A program made the position numbers and the translations under genes. The notes beneath the pieces are model-generated. The model searched no databases. It was given only the letters and a program-made list of their open reading frames with translations, and was not told the origin of the DNA. Source: an uncultured Myxococcales bacterium (GTDB taxonomy: Bacteria > Myxococcota_A > UBA9042). Taken from it: 64,000 nucleotides of DNA. Below, one piece after another: positions 19,478-27,867 of this stretch (positions within the stretch are counted from its first letter, which is position 1; each line of letters starts with the position of its first letter). The stretch lies in the NCBI GenBank assembly GCA_903929795.1, contig CAIYWC010000064.1:42159-106158 (forward strand), in the 5' to 3' direction.

Positions 19478-19594
19478 AAGTGGAGTTCAAGCCGTGCCGA
19501 ACCGCGGCGCACGACCGCAGGGAAGCGCCCGCGGCCCAGTCCGAAATGCCCCAGGTCCGCCGACCGGCGCCTGATGTCGGCAAACGGTCAGCAC
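19478..19594 (+). repeat. dispersed intergenic repeat, copy B
   Basis: This is the most diverged copy of the family. It has GAGTTCAAG near its start and the core CCCAGTCCGAAATGCCCCAG around 19535-19554. After the core, GCCGAC and GTCGGC form a 6-bp inverted repeat, and GACCG can also pair with CGGTC further on. It lies between the divergent starts of ung and the ATP-grasp gene, so any hairpin would fall in a leader or promoter region here. Confidence 0.6.
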
Positions 19595-19627
19595 GGGTAG
19601 AATGCGGTCCTGCCGCAGGAGAGAGCC

Positions 19628-20851
19628 ATGAGCGTCGCCGTGCTTGTCGCCCCGTATTTTCAGGAAAACACGCTGCGCTACCTCGAAGCGCTGGCAGATC
19701 TGCCGGGTGTGCGCGCGGTGGTGGTTTCCAGCGACCCGGCCGAGCGGCTGCCGCCCGAACTGTTCAAGCGCCTTGCTGGGCATTTTCGCGTGGCAAATTG
19801 CATGGATGGCGGCCAGCTGGCGCAGGCGTGCAAAACGATCGGTCGCTCGGTCGGGCCGGTCAAACGGCTGCTGGGCGTGCTGGAGCAGCTGCAGGTGCCG
19901 CTGGCGGAAGCTCGCGAGATTGTGGGTATTCCTGGGATGCACGCCCGTGCGGCCCGCAACTTTCGGGACAAGGCGCAGATGAAGAAAGTGCTGCGCGAGG
20001 CGGGGCTGCCCTGCGCGCGCAGCCGGCTGATTGAGAACGACGAAGACGCTTGGAAGCTCACGGAAGAAGTGGGTTTTCCGATCATCGTCAAGCCCGTGGA
20101 CGGCCTGGGATCGCGCGCAACGTGGCGGATCGCCAACGAAGTCGAGCTTCGCAACGCCTTGAAGTCGCTGAAGCCGAGCCTGGATCGGCCGCTGCAGGGC
20201 GAGGAATTCGTGCTGGGCAGCGAGCACACTTGCGAGACGGTGACCGTGCAGGGGCGACCGGTCTGGCATTCCGGCACGCACTACTTGCCGGGGCCGCTGG
20301 AAGTGCTTGAAAATCCGTGGATTCAGTACTGCGTGCTGTTGCCGCGCGAGGCGGATCTGCCGATGTTTCGCGATTTTTGGCCGATCAACACCGCGGCGCT
20401 GACCGCGCTGGGGATGGAGACCGGGCTGAGTCACATGGAATGGTTCGTGCGGCGCGACGGGACGCCGTGCATTTCCGAGGTGGGTGCGCGGCCGCCGGGT
20501 GTGCAGATCATGCCGCTGATGTCGCTGGCGCACGAGACCGACATGGTGGCGGACTGGGTGAAGCTGATGGTGAAAGGCGAATTCGAGGGGCCCGAGCGCA
20601 AGTGGTCAGTCGGCGCGGCGTTTCTGCGCGGGCAGGGCGCAGGCAAGCGCGTCAAGGGCGTGTATGGCCTGGAGCGCGCGGACGATTTGATGGGGCAATA
20701 CGTGGTGGAAAAATCCCTGCCGCGCGTTGGGCAGGCGCGCGCCGATGGCTACGAAGGCGAGGGCTGGGTGATCGTCAAGGCGCCTGACACCGCGACGTGC
20801 CGGCAGGCGCTCAAGGACCTCGTGACGCGCGTGCGCGTGGAGTTGGAGTAG
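19628..20851 (+). CDS. ATP-grasp domain enzyme of unknown substrate
   Basis: A 407-residue ATP-grasp ligase. Residues ~1-110 form the preATP-grasp domain. IPGMHARAARNFRDKAQMKKVLREAGLPCA is the family's entry into the ATP domain, with lysines K(MK) and KPVDGLGSRAT binding phosphates. The second half has GEEFVLGSEHTCE, METGLSHMEWF and ISEVGARPPG, where Glu/Asn-type ligands hold Mg-ATP. It resembles biotin carboxylase-like amino-acid or peptide ligases that join a carboxylate to an amine through an acyl-phosphate. No neighbour reveals the substrate. A GGAGAG site precedes the ATG by 4 nt. Confidence 0.85.
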   Translation: MSVAVLVAPYFQENTLRYLEALADLPGVRAVVVSSDPAERLPPELFKRLAGHFRVANCMDGGQLAQACKTIGRSVGPVKRLLGVLEQLQVPLAEAREIVGIPGMHARAARNFRDKAQMKKVLREAGLPCARSRLIENDEDAWKLTEEVGFPIIVKPVDGLGSRATWRIANEVELRNALKSLKPSLDRPLQGEEFVLGSEHTCETVTVQGRPVWHSGTHYLPGPLEVLENPWIQYCVLLPREADLPMFRDFWPINTAALTALGMETGLSHMEWFVRRDGTPCISEVGARPPGVQIMPLMSLAHETDMVADWVKLMVKGEFEGPERKWSVGAAFLRGQGAGKRVKGVYGLERADDLMGQYVVEKSLPRVGQARADGYEGEGWVIVKAPDTATCRQALKDLVTRVRVELE

Positions 20852-21182
20852 TTGCCGCGGCAAAAGCCGCCAGAACCCGAACACCCCAAGGGTCGCGGGC
20901 CGGGCTGGGGGACTGGCACTCCACCACGTGTCGAAGGTCGGGACAGGCCAAAGGGTGTCCGCGTGCGGTTGCCAAAAGCACAGTCTGGCGCAGCGCCAGC
21001 CACGTCGCGCGAAATATCTTGAAACTACAACATATTGTCGCGATTCGGTTACAGGCCGCCGGGCGGGAAAACGCCGCAGCGATCCGGACAGTTCGGGGTG
21101 CGCCTGTACGCCTGTCCAAGCGATGTCTGTCCGCAGGCCGCTATTTGTTCTTGATAATCAGCTGGTTGCCCGGCATCACCGG
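20852..21182. other. 331-nt intergenic region without a recognisable gene
   Basis: It lies between the convergent ends of the ATP-grasp and acyl-CoA dehydrogenase genes. A perfect 12-bp palindrome, TTGCCGCGGCAA, starts right after the ATP-grasp stop, and CTGGCGCAGCGCCAG lies near 20984-20998. Neither is followed by a T-run. On the minus strand an 11-codon frame (MPGNQLIIKNK) follows the dehydrogenase stop but is too short to call. I see no tRNA fold. Confidence 0.5.
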
Positions 21183-22346
21183 CTAGACGCCGAGCAGCTT
21201 GGTCAGGATTTCCCGCATGATTTCAGTGGTGCCGCCGCCGATGGAGATGAGCCGCATATCGCGGAAGGCGCGGCTCACTTCGGCTTCGTCCATGTAGCCC
21301 ATGCCGCCCCACAGCTGCAGGCAGCGGTCGACGACGCGGTTGGTCGTCTCGCCGCAAAAGAGCTTGGCCATCGTAATTTCGCGAAACGCGTCCTCGCCGC
21401 GCACCAGCAAATCGACGGCGCGGTAGCAGAGCTGGCGGCAGGCTTCCAGCTCGGTTTCCATCTGGACCAGCTGGTGGCGCACGACCTGGTGGCCGGTCAG
21501 CGAGCGGCCGAACGCCTTGCGGTCCTGACACCATTGGATCGTGTCGTCCAGGATCCGCTGCGCACCGGCGGTTGCCGAGACCGCGCCAACCAAGCGTTCT
21601 CCTTGGAAATTCATCATGATTGAGTAGAAGCCCTGGTTCTCTTCGCCCAGCAGGTTCTTGACCGGGATGCGGCAGTCCTCGAACGCGATCTCGGCGGTGT
21701 CGGAGCAGTGGTTGCCCATCTTCTCCAGCTTGCGCGTGACGCGATAACCCTTGGTATCCGTTGGGAACATCACCAGCGAGATGCCGCCGTGGCCGGGTTT
21801 GCCGGTCCGTACGGCCAGCGTGATGAAGTCCGCACGCGTGCCGTTGGTGATGTAGGTCTTGGCGCCGTTGATGACGTAATCGTCGCCGTCGCGCCGCGCC
21901 GTCGTCCGAATACTGGCGACGTCGGAGCCGGCGTCGGGCTCGGTCACGCCCAGCGCTGCGATCGCCTGACCCGCCACTGCCGGTGCCCAGAAGTTGCGCT
22001 TATGGTAATCATTGCCGATTTCGCCGATGACCGGCGTCGCCATGTCCGACTGCACCAGCAGCGCCATGGTCAGCCCGGCCATCCCGCTGTTCACCATCTC
22101 TTCGGCGTACGCAACCGTATACCACCAGTCCAGCCCCAAGCCGCCGAACTCCTCCGGCACGCGAATTCCCAGCAGGCCCAGCTCCGCAGCGCGGGTGAAC
22201 ACTTCGCGCGGAAACAGCCGCTTGGCCTCCCATTCATGCGCGTTCGGGTGCAATTCCTTCACGCACCAGTCGCGCACTGTCTTGCGCAACGCATTGTGCT
22301 CACTGGTAAATTGCGGGTAGCAGCGCATCCGGTCAGCAGCCAACAT
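21183..22346 (-). CDS. acyl-CoA dehydrogenase
   Basis: A 387-residue flavoprotein of the short/medium-chain acyl-CoA dehydrogenase family. It oxidises an acyl-CoA to the 2-enoyl-CoA and passes electrons to ETF. Domains are in order: N-terminal helices to ~125, beta domain with ALGVTEPDAGSDVASI and NGAKTYITNGTRAD, and C-terminal helices with AFGRSLTGHQVVRHQL, LQLWGGMGYMDE and IGGGTTEIMREIL. In the last motif the position of the catalytic Glu in many members is preceded by GT(S/T)E, as here. Chain-length preference is not predictable. A GGAG box precedes the ATG by 6 nt. No other beta-oxidation gene is nearby. Confidence 0.95.
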   Translation of the reverse strand: MLAADRMRCYPQFTSEHNALRKTVRDWCVKELHPNAHEWEAKRLFPREVFTRAAELGLLGIRVPEEFGGLGLDWWYTVAYAEEMVNSGMAGLTMALLVQSDMATPVIGEIGNDYHKRNFWAPAVAGQAIAALGVTEPDAGSDVASIRTTARRDGDDYVINGAKTYITNGTRADFITLAVRTGKPGHGGISLVMFPTDTKGYRVTRKLEKMGNHCSDTAEIAFEDCRIPVKNLLGEENQGFYSIMMNFQGERLVGAVSATAGAQRILDDTIQWCQDRKAFGRSLTGHQVVRHQLVQMETELEACRQLCYRAVDLLVRGEDAFREITMAKLFCGETTNRVVDRCLQLWGGMGYMDEAEVSRAFRDMRLISIGGGTTEIMREILTKLLGV

Positions 22347-22386
22347 GGGAGTCTCCAGGAAAAAGGGCGGTCATCGCCGGTGCGGA

Positions 22387-22414
22387 AGGCTAGCAGGCTG
22401 ACGGATTTTCTCAA
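22387..22414 (-). promoter_or_regulatory. possible promoter of the acyl-CoA dehydrogenase gene
   Basis: Read on the minus strand, TTGAGA (22414-22409) and TAGCCT (22392-22387) are 16 nt apart and end about 40 nt before the ATG at 22346. Motif evidence only. Confidence 0.35.
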
Positions 22415-22547
22415 CGCCGCGGTCACGCGCGCGCGGCCCGGTAGTGAAACTGTGACAGTGCAAAAGCGTCCCCGGCGGCGCCAGGGCATGTCCCGAAGAC
22501 GGTGACAGCCCAAGCGCGCCAGGTCAGCGGTGGGTCAGGTCAGCAAA

Positions 22548-22868
22548 TTACTTGCCGCCCAGCTTCTTGTAGTGATCGAGCGCGTCCTTTTCCAGCGGGA
22601 ACTCGGGGCCCATCTTGGTGTGGCAGGTCTTGCACGCCAGCGTCGCCTCGGTCTTCTTGGCCTCGGTCACAAACGCCTTCCACACTTTCTTGGCCTCGCC
22701 TTGGCCGCCCTTCGCGCACGCGTCTTTGGTCATCGTCGTGTCGAACTTGGTCCGAAAGCACTTGCCGCCTGCGGCATCGTCATCGGCCGTGGCTGTCAGC
22801 GGCGACATCGCCACGCCGCACAGTGCGATTGCCCCAACCACCAACATCGAAATCGTGAATTTTTTCAT
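22548..22868 (-). CDS. small periplasmic monohaem cytochrome c
   Basis: A 106-residue protein with a signal peptide (MKKFTISMLVVGAIALCGVA, cleaved near TATA-DDD), one CxxCH haem site in LACKTCHTKMGP and a methionine 3 residues later that could be the sixth ligand. A second Cys pair (GKCFRTKFD, DACAKGG) is upstream. It would carry electrons in the periplasm. The ATG at 22868 is supported by GGGAGAAG 6 nt upstream; the frame is open 12 codons further but without a signal. A CRP/FNR-like dyad lies 110 nt upstream. The partner enzyme is not in the neighbourhood; the truncated cytochrome b at 1-622 is over 20 kb away. Confidence 0.85.
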   Translation of the reverse strand: MKKFTISMLVVGAIALCGVAMSPLTATADDDAAGGKCFRTKFDTTMTKDACAKGGQGEAKKVWKAFVTEAKKTEATLACKTCHTKMGPEFPLEKDALDHYKKLGGK

Positions 22869-22977
22869 TGCAACTTCTCCCAAGCGTCGCGGCAGCCAGC
22901 CCAATGCCGGTCGTCACCGCTCTCACTGCAAGCAGGATAGGCTGGTCCGCAGGTTTGGGAAGGCGCTGCAAGGGCCT

Positions 22978-22997
22978 GACTTGCGCCAGATCAAGTC
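22978..22997 (-). promoter_or_regulatory. CRP/FNR-family-like dyad upstream of the cytochrome c gene
   Basis: GACTTG and CAAGTC form perfect 6-bp arms around an 8-nt centre. Read on the minus strand the inner part is TTGAT-CTGG-CGCAA, against the FNR consensus TTGAT-N4-ATCAA (8 of 10 positions). A TATCCT -10 candidate lies at about 22936-22941, placing the dyad centre near -58. The regulator is not encoded here. Confidence 0.35.
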
Positions 22998-23153
22998 CGC
23001 GGGTGTCCTATCGCAAGAAGCCGGCGGAATTCGCCGACGCGAGGCGCCTCATTGCGTTTCTTTGCAACCGCCGCGCGCTTCCACATCGGCCCCGTCTGGC
23101 GCAGTTGGCGTCCGCGAAGTAGGCTACCGGCGGGCTGATTGCCCAGGATGACC

Positions 23154-24524
23154 ATGGATCCCCTCGCGCCTCCCAGCCGCCTTCGCCGCATCCTCACGCT
23201 GATTCTCCAGATCACGGTGCTCGCCGGGCTTGGCGCTGGCGGCTATTTCGGCTGGAAGAAGTACCAAAAAACGTCCGTCAAGCCGCCGGAATACGTGACT
23301 GAGCCGGCGCAGGTCCTGCCGCTGCTGATTGAGCGGACCACCGCGACCGGCACGCTCCAGCCGCTGCTGACGGTTCAGGTGGGTGCACAGGTGTCCGGGC
23401 GCATCGTCAAGCTGTACGCGAACTACAACAGCCAGGTGCACCAGAGCGACCTGCTGGCGGAGCTGGACCCGACGCTGTACGCCTCGCAGGTCGCGCAAGC
23501 GCGGGCGAACCTGGCGCAGAGCCGGGCGGTGCTGCAGCACGCGGAGGCGGCGCAGCGGTCGGCGCAGAAGACGCTCGCGCGCACGCAGGTGCTGTACGCC
23601 AAGCAGCTGGCGACCCAAGCCGATCACGACACGGCGGTCGCGGCGGTGGAGATGGGCCGCGCGGACATCGCCAACGCGCAAGCGAACATCGTCCAGGGCG
23701 AGGCCTCGCTGGCGCTGCAGGAGACCAACCTCGCGTATTGCAAGATCTATTCGCCGGTCGATGGCGTCGTGCTCAGCCGCAGCGTGGACGTGGGCCAGAC
23801 GGTCGCAGCGTCCCTGCAGGCGCCGGTGCTTTTTTCGATCGCCAAGGATCTCGGGCAGATGCAGGTGCACGCCAACGTCGACGAAGCCGACATCGGCAAG
23901 CTTGCGGAGGGCATGCCGGCGTCGTTCACCGTCGACGCGTTTCGCGGCATGGTCTTCCAGGGCGTGGTCAGCCAGCTGCGCTTGAGCCCGCAGATTGTCT
24001 CGAACGTGGTGACCTATGACGCGGTGGTGGACGTGCAAAACGTCGCGAATCGCCTGAAGCCGGGCATGACGGCGACGGTGATTTTCGAGACCGCGCAGCG
24101 CAAGGGCGTGCTCGCGGTCCCCAACGCGGCGCTGCGCTGGCGGCCGACGGCGGACGACAACGTGGAGGGCGACTCGGCGGCGGGCAAGAAGAACGACGCG
24201 AAGGTCCAGGCGCGTGGCGACAGCTCGGGAGGGCAGAAGTCGCGCAAGAAAGGTGCTGATATCACCGCGGATTTGCCGACTGGCGCGACGGCCTCGGACC
24301 TGACGCGGCTGCCGCCGTCGCGCGTTTACCTGGTGCACGGCAAGTCGCTGGTGCCGGTGGATGTGGTGGTCGGCGTGAGCGACGGCAAGTTCACCGAAGT
24401 GCTGTCGGGCAACGTGCACGCGGACGATCAGGTCGTCGTGCGGCGGCTGGAGAAGGCCGACGCGGGCGCTTCCAGTGCCAGCAAAGGCGGCCCGCCCAAA
24501 GGGATGCCGCGGCGGATGTTTTGA
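23154..24524 (+). CDS. MacA-like periplasmic adaptor (HlyD/membrane-fusion family)
   Basis: A 456-residue adaptor of an ABC-type tripartite efflux pump. One N-terminal helix (ILTLILQITVLAGLGAGGYF) anchors it; TATGTLQPLLTVQVGAQVSGRI is the first lipoyl half, followed by a long coiled coil (about residues 95-190), YSPVDGVV as the second lipoyl half, and beta-barrel and membrane-proximal domains. Residues ~330-390 form an unusual Lys/Ser/Gly-rich insertion (AGKKNDAK, GGQKSRKKG) not needed for the fold. AGGA lies 7 nt before the chosen ATG at 23154; an in-frame ATG at 23148 is possible. It is the first gene of the efflux operon. Confidence 0.9.
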   Translation: MDPLAPPSRLRRILTLILQITVLAGLGAGGYFGWKKYQKTSVKPPEYVTEPAQVLPLLIERTTATGTLQPLLTVQVGAQVSGRIVKLYANYNSQVHQSDLLAELDPTLYASQVAQARANLAQSRAVLQHAEAAQRSAQKTLARTQVLYAKQLATQADHDTAVAAVEMGRADIANAQANIVQGEASLALQETNLAYCKIYSPVDGVVLSRSVDVGQTVAASLQAPVLFSIAKDLGQMQVHANVDEADIGKLAEGMPASFTVDAFRGMVFQGVVSQLRLSPQIVSNVVTYDAVVDVQNVANRLKPGMTATVIFETAQRKGVLAVPNAALRWRPTADDNVEGDSAAGKKNDAKVQARGDSSGGQKSRKKGADITADLPTGATASDLTRLPPSRVYLVHGKSLVPVDVVVGVSDGKFTEVLSGNVHADDQVVVRRLEKADAGASSASKGGPPKGMPRRMF

Positions 24525-24549
24525 GCCCAGAGCCAACGAGCGCGCAGCC

Positions 24550-25305
24550 ATGAGCGACACGCCAGTCATCGATGCAGTCGCGTTGCGCAAGGTCTATGCG
24601 GCCGGCGACACGCCCGTCGTCGCGCTCGCCGACGTCACGCTGCAGGTGCAAAAAGGCGAGTTCGTTGCCGTAGTTGGCGCGTCCGGTTCGGGCAAATCGA
24701 CGTTCATGAACCTCATCGGCCTGCTGGACCGGCCCACGAGCGGCGTGCTGCGGCTGGACGGCGTCGACGTCGCGCGGCTGACGGGCAACCAGCGCGCGAT
24801 CGTGCGCAACCACAAGGTTGGCTTCGTGTTTCAGGGCTTCAACCTGCTGCGGCGCACGTCCGCGCGGGAGAACGTCGAGCTGCCGCTGCTCTATGCCGGC
24901 GTCCCGGCGCGCGCGCGCGAGGAGGCGGCCAGGCTTGCGTTGACGCAGGTCGGGCTGGGCGACCGGCTGGAGCACATGCCCAACCAGCTGTCCGGCGGTC
25001 AGCAGCAGCGGGTGGCGATCGCCCGGGCGCTCGTCAACCAGCCGGCGCTGTTGTTGGCGGATGAGCCGACGGGCAACCTTGATTCCGCGACGACGCGCGA
25101 AATCCTCAAGCTTTTTGTGGACTTGAACCTGCATCACGGCATCACCATCGTCATGGTGACGCACGAATCGGACGTCGCGGCGGTCAGCCGGCGGGTGGTC
25201 CAGTTCAAGGACGGCCACCTCGTCCTGGACGGTCCGCCGCCGCCAGAGTGGACGCCGGCGATCGGCGTCCCATGGCGCCAGGCCGCCAAAGTGGAGGCCG
25301 CTTGA
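24550..25305 (+). CDS. ABC transporter ATPase (MacB/LolD type)
   Basis: A 251-residue nucleotide-binding subunit. It has Walker A GASGSGKST, the Q-loop in VFQGFNLL, the signature LSGGQQQRVAIARAL, Walker B LLLADEPTGNLD and the H-loop MVTHESDVA. The EPTGNLDS form is typical of MacB, LolD and FtsE. In E. coli MacB the ATPase and permease are one chain; here they are separate genes, as in many other bacteria. It starts 25 nt after the adaptor gene. The frame is open upstream of the ATG at 24550, but that part overlaps the adaptor. Confidence 0.95.
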   Translation: MSDTPVIDAVALRKVYAAGDTPVVALADVTLQVQKGEFVAVVGASGSGKSTFMNLIGLLDRPTSGVLRLDGVDVARLTGNQRAIVRNHKVGFVFQGFNLLRRTSARENVELPLLYAGVPARAREEAARLALTQVGLGDRLEHMPNQLSGGQQQRVAIARALVNQPALLLADEPTGNLDSATTREILKLFVDLNLHHGITIVMVTHESDVAAVSRRVVQFKDGHLVLDGPPPPEWTPAIGVPWRQAAKVEAA

Positions 25306-26525
25306 GCATTTTCACCTTGCTACGCTTGGCGTTTCGCGTCATTGCCCGCAACAAGGCGCGCGCGATGCTGACGGTGCTCGGCATCGTCATCGGCGTGGCG
25401 GCGGTGATCGCGATGGTTGCGCTCGGCACGGGCGCGCAGCAAAATATTGCCAAACAAATCGCGTCGTTGGGATCCAACCTCATCATCCTCATCCCCGGCA
25501 CGACCAACGTCGCGGGCGTGCGCGGCGGCGGCGGCTCCAGCACGACCGTGGACGTCGACGACATCGACGCGCTGCGCCGCGAGGTCAAGTCCATCTCGCT
25601 GATTACGCCGGCCAACCGCCAGCAGGTGCAAATCGTCGCCGGTGACGCCAACTGGGGCACGACGGTGCAGGGCACAACGCCGGCGTTTTACACAGTGCGC
25701 GATTGGCCCGTGGAGACCGGCGCGCAGCATTCCGAGCTGGACGAAGCGTCGCAAAACAAGGTCTGCGTGCTGGGAAAGACCGTCGCGACGCAGCTTTTTG
25801 GCACGGATGACCCGATCGACAAGTGGGTGCGCATCAAGAAAGTGCCATTTCGCGTCATCGGGGTGCTGCTCGCCAAGGGCCAGTCGCCGATGGGCACCGA
25901 TCAGGATGACGCTGTGATTATTCCGTTTTCAGTCTATCGACAGCGGATGGCGGGCACGCAGCGCGACCAGATCCAGGCGGCATACGCGGCGGCGATCGAC
26001 GCCAATTCGGCGCAGGCGGCCGTGGACGAGATGACGGCCGTGCTGCGGCAGCGCCACCACCTGCGCGAGAGCGCCGAGGACGATTTCTCCATCCGCAACC
26101 TGGCCGACATCGCCGCGGCGAGCCGTGAAGTCTCTGATTCCATGACGCTTTTGCTCGGATCCATCGCTGGCGTGTCGCTGCTGGTCGGCGGCATCGGCAT
26201 CATGAACACGATGCTCGTCAGCGTCACCGAGCGCACGCGCGAGATCGGCATTCGCATGGCCGTCGGCGCCAAAGCCCGCGATATTCTGGTGCAATTCCTC
26301 GTCGAAGCCGTCGTGCTTTCGGCCATCGGCGGCGCGATCGGCGTCCTGTTCGGCTGGTGGGTGGCGCGCCTGCTGAGCGACGCCACCGGTTGGGTCACTG
26401 TCTTTGACCCCGCCGTCGCCGCGCTCGCCTTCGCCGTTTCGGGCGCGGTCGGCGTGTTTTTTGGCTTCTGGCCCGCGCGCCGGGCCGCCCAGCTGGATCC
26501 CATCGACGCCTTGCGTTACGAGTAG
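25302..26525 (+). CDS. ABC transporter permease (MacB-type, FtsX domain)
   Basis: A 407-residue inner-membrane subunit with one N-terminal helix (MLTVLGIVIGVAAVIAMVALG), a large periplasmic MacB_PCD domain (about residues 45-270) and three C-terminal helices with IGIMNTMLVSVTERTREIGIRMAVGA and PARRAAQLDPIDALRYE, the classic FtsX/MacB ending. The start is a TTG at 25302 overlapping the ATPase stop by 4 bp (TTGA), with GGAGG 4 nt upstream. MacB-type pumps use ATP to push periplasmic substrates (macrolides, peptides, lipoprotein-like molecules) through TolC. The substrate here is unknown. Confidence 0.93.
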   Translation: MSIFTLLRLAFRVIARNKARAMLTVLGIVIGVAAVIAMVALGTGAQQNIAKQIASLGSNLIILIPGTTNVAGVRGGGGSSTTVDVDDIDALRREVKSISLITPANRQQVQIVAGDANWGTTVQGTTPAFYTVRDWPVETGAQHSELDEASQNKVCVLGKTVATQLFGTDDPIDKWVRIKKVPFRVIGVLLAKGQSPMGTDQDDAVIIPFSVYRQRMAGTQRDQIQAAYAAAIDANSAQAAVDEMTAVLRQRHHLRESAEDDFSIRNLADIAAASREVSDSMTLLLGSIAGVSLLVGGIGIMNTMLVSVTERTREIGIRMAVGAKARDILVQFLVEAVVLSAIGGAIGVLFGWWVARLLSDATGWVTVFDPAVAALAFAVSGAVGVFFGFWPARRAAQLDPIDALRYE

Positions 26526-26529
26526 CCAT

Positions 26530-27855
26530 ATGCCCGTCCCGTTGCCCATCCGCCTCGCGCTCGCCGTTCTGCTGCTGACCCCGGCGCTGTCGGCACGCGC
26601 GCAAACGCCTGCGCCGGCTGGGTGGACGCTGGATGAGGCGTTTCGGCGGGTTATTGCCAATCATCCCAACGTCTTGCAAGCCATCGCCAAGGCGCAGAGC
26701 GCGCGTGCGCAGGTGGGCGTGGCGCGCAACGCGTGGCTGCCGACCGCGACGCTGGACATGAACCACCAGGAGGCGACCGGGAACGTGCCGTCGGCGCCGG
26801 GCGCGTCGTACGGCCTGAACCCCTTCTGGTCGGGCTCGCTCGTCAGCAAGTGGGTCGCGTGGGATTTTGGCAAGACAACCGCGAATATGGACGCGGCCGA
26901 CGCCAACGTGATGGCCGCGGATCAGGACCTGCGCGCGGCGAAAGTGCAGCTGTGGTCGGCGCTGGCCCAGGGCTGGGTGGCGGTCATGGCGGCGGACGCG
27001 GCGCTGGCGGTTTACCAAGCGGCGCTGGCGCAGCTGGAGCGGACGCGCGACGCCGTGCGCGAGCAGGTGGGCGTGCGCGCGCGGCCGGAGCTGGACCTGT
27101 TCAAGGCGGAAGCGGATGTTGCCAGCGCGCAGGGCGATCTCCTGCGCGCCGAGGAGCTCGCCCGATCGCAGCGCCTCGCGCTGGCCGTCGCGCTGGCTGA
27201 GCCGCATATCCCGCCGGGTCCCCTGGCGCCGCCGGTCTTTGACACGCAGACCCTGGACGCGGGCGCGCTGGACGACGACGCACGGCTGGACCAGCTGACG
27301 GCGCTGGCGATTCAGGACCGCCCGGAATTCGCGTCGATCCGCGCGCACATCGCCGCGTTGGAGCTGCTGCAACGGGCGGCTGAGCGCGCGGTTCGCCCCA
27401 ACGTCTATGTCAGCGGTCAGGCGAGCGCGACGGGCGGCGATTTGGCCGGCCTCGCGGTCAATTACGGCGTCACGGTCGGCCTGTCGTTCCCGCTGTCGAC
27501 GGTGTGGACGCAGCCGCCGCTCATCACGGATGCCGGTGCGCAGGTCCGCGCGCTCGTCGCGAGCCAGGACGCGCAAATCCTGACGCTGCGCGGGCAGATC
27601 AACCAGGCGATCACCTCGCTCGTGCAGGCGCGCAAGCGCTTGCCGGTGGCCGTTGCGCAAGCGGGCTATGCGGAAAAGGCTTGGAATGCCGCAACATTGC
27701 GCTACAAGGCCGGCGCTGGGCTGTACCTGGATGTCGCGGATGCCGAGTCGAACCTGGTCAAAGCGAAGCTGGCGGTCGTGCAGGCGCAGCTGGATGTCCA
27801 AGCGGCCGTGGCGCAGCTGGCCTACCTGATGGGTCGTGTGCTACCGCAGCCTTAA
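26530..27855 (+). CDS. TolC-family outer membrane efflux protein
   Basis: A 441-residue protein with a signal peptide ending near SARAQT, followed by the two-fold repeated TolC arrangement: WTLDEAFRRVIANHPNVL opens repeat 1 and long alpha-helical hairpins rich in Ala, Gln and Arg alternate with beta segments (YVSGQASATGG, GLSFPLS). The second repeat ends with YKAGAGLYLDVADAESNLVKAKLAVVQAQLD and AQLAYLMG. It forms the trimeric exit duct for the pump encoded just upstream. It starts 4 nt after the permease stop. The ribosome binding site is weak, in keeping with coupling. Confidence 0.93.
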   Translation: MPVPLPIRLALAVLLLTPALSARAQTPAPAGWTLDEAFRRVIANHPNVLQAIAKAQSARAQVGVARNAWLPTATLDMNHQEATGNVPSAPGASYGLNPFWSGSLVSKWVAWDFGKTTANMDAADANVMAADQDLRAAKVQLWSALAQGWVAVMAADAALAVYQAALAQLERTRDAVREQVGVRARPELDLFKAEADVASAQGDLLRAEELARSQRLALAVALAEPHIPPGPLAPPVFDTQTLDAGALDDDARLDQLTALAIQDRPEFASIRAHIAALELLQRAAERAVRPNVYVSGQASATGGDLAGLAVNYGVTVGLSFPLSTVWTQPPLITDAGAQVRALVASQDAQILTLRGQINQAITSLVQARKRLPVAVAQAGYAEKAWNAATLRYKAGAGLYLDVADAESNLVKAKLAVVQAQLDVQAAVAQLAYLMGRVLPQP

Positions 27856-27867
27856 TCGCAGATTGCG

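Noticed and set aside
20852..21182. tRNA, terminator or small gene in the 331-nt gap
   Set aside because: The palindromes there lack T-runs and no cloverleaf or convincing frame was found.
23124..24590. 488-codon minus-strand frame opposite the efflux adaptor
   Set aside because: Arg/His-rich with no recognisable motif; the plus-strand adaptor explains the region fully.
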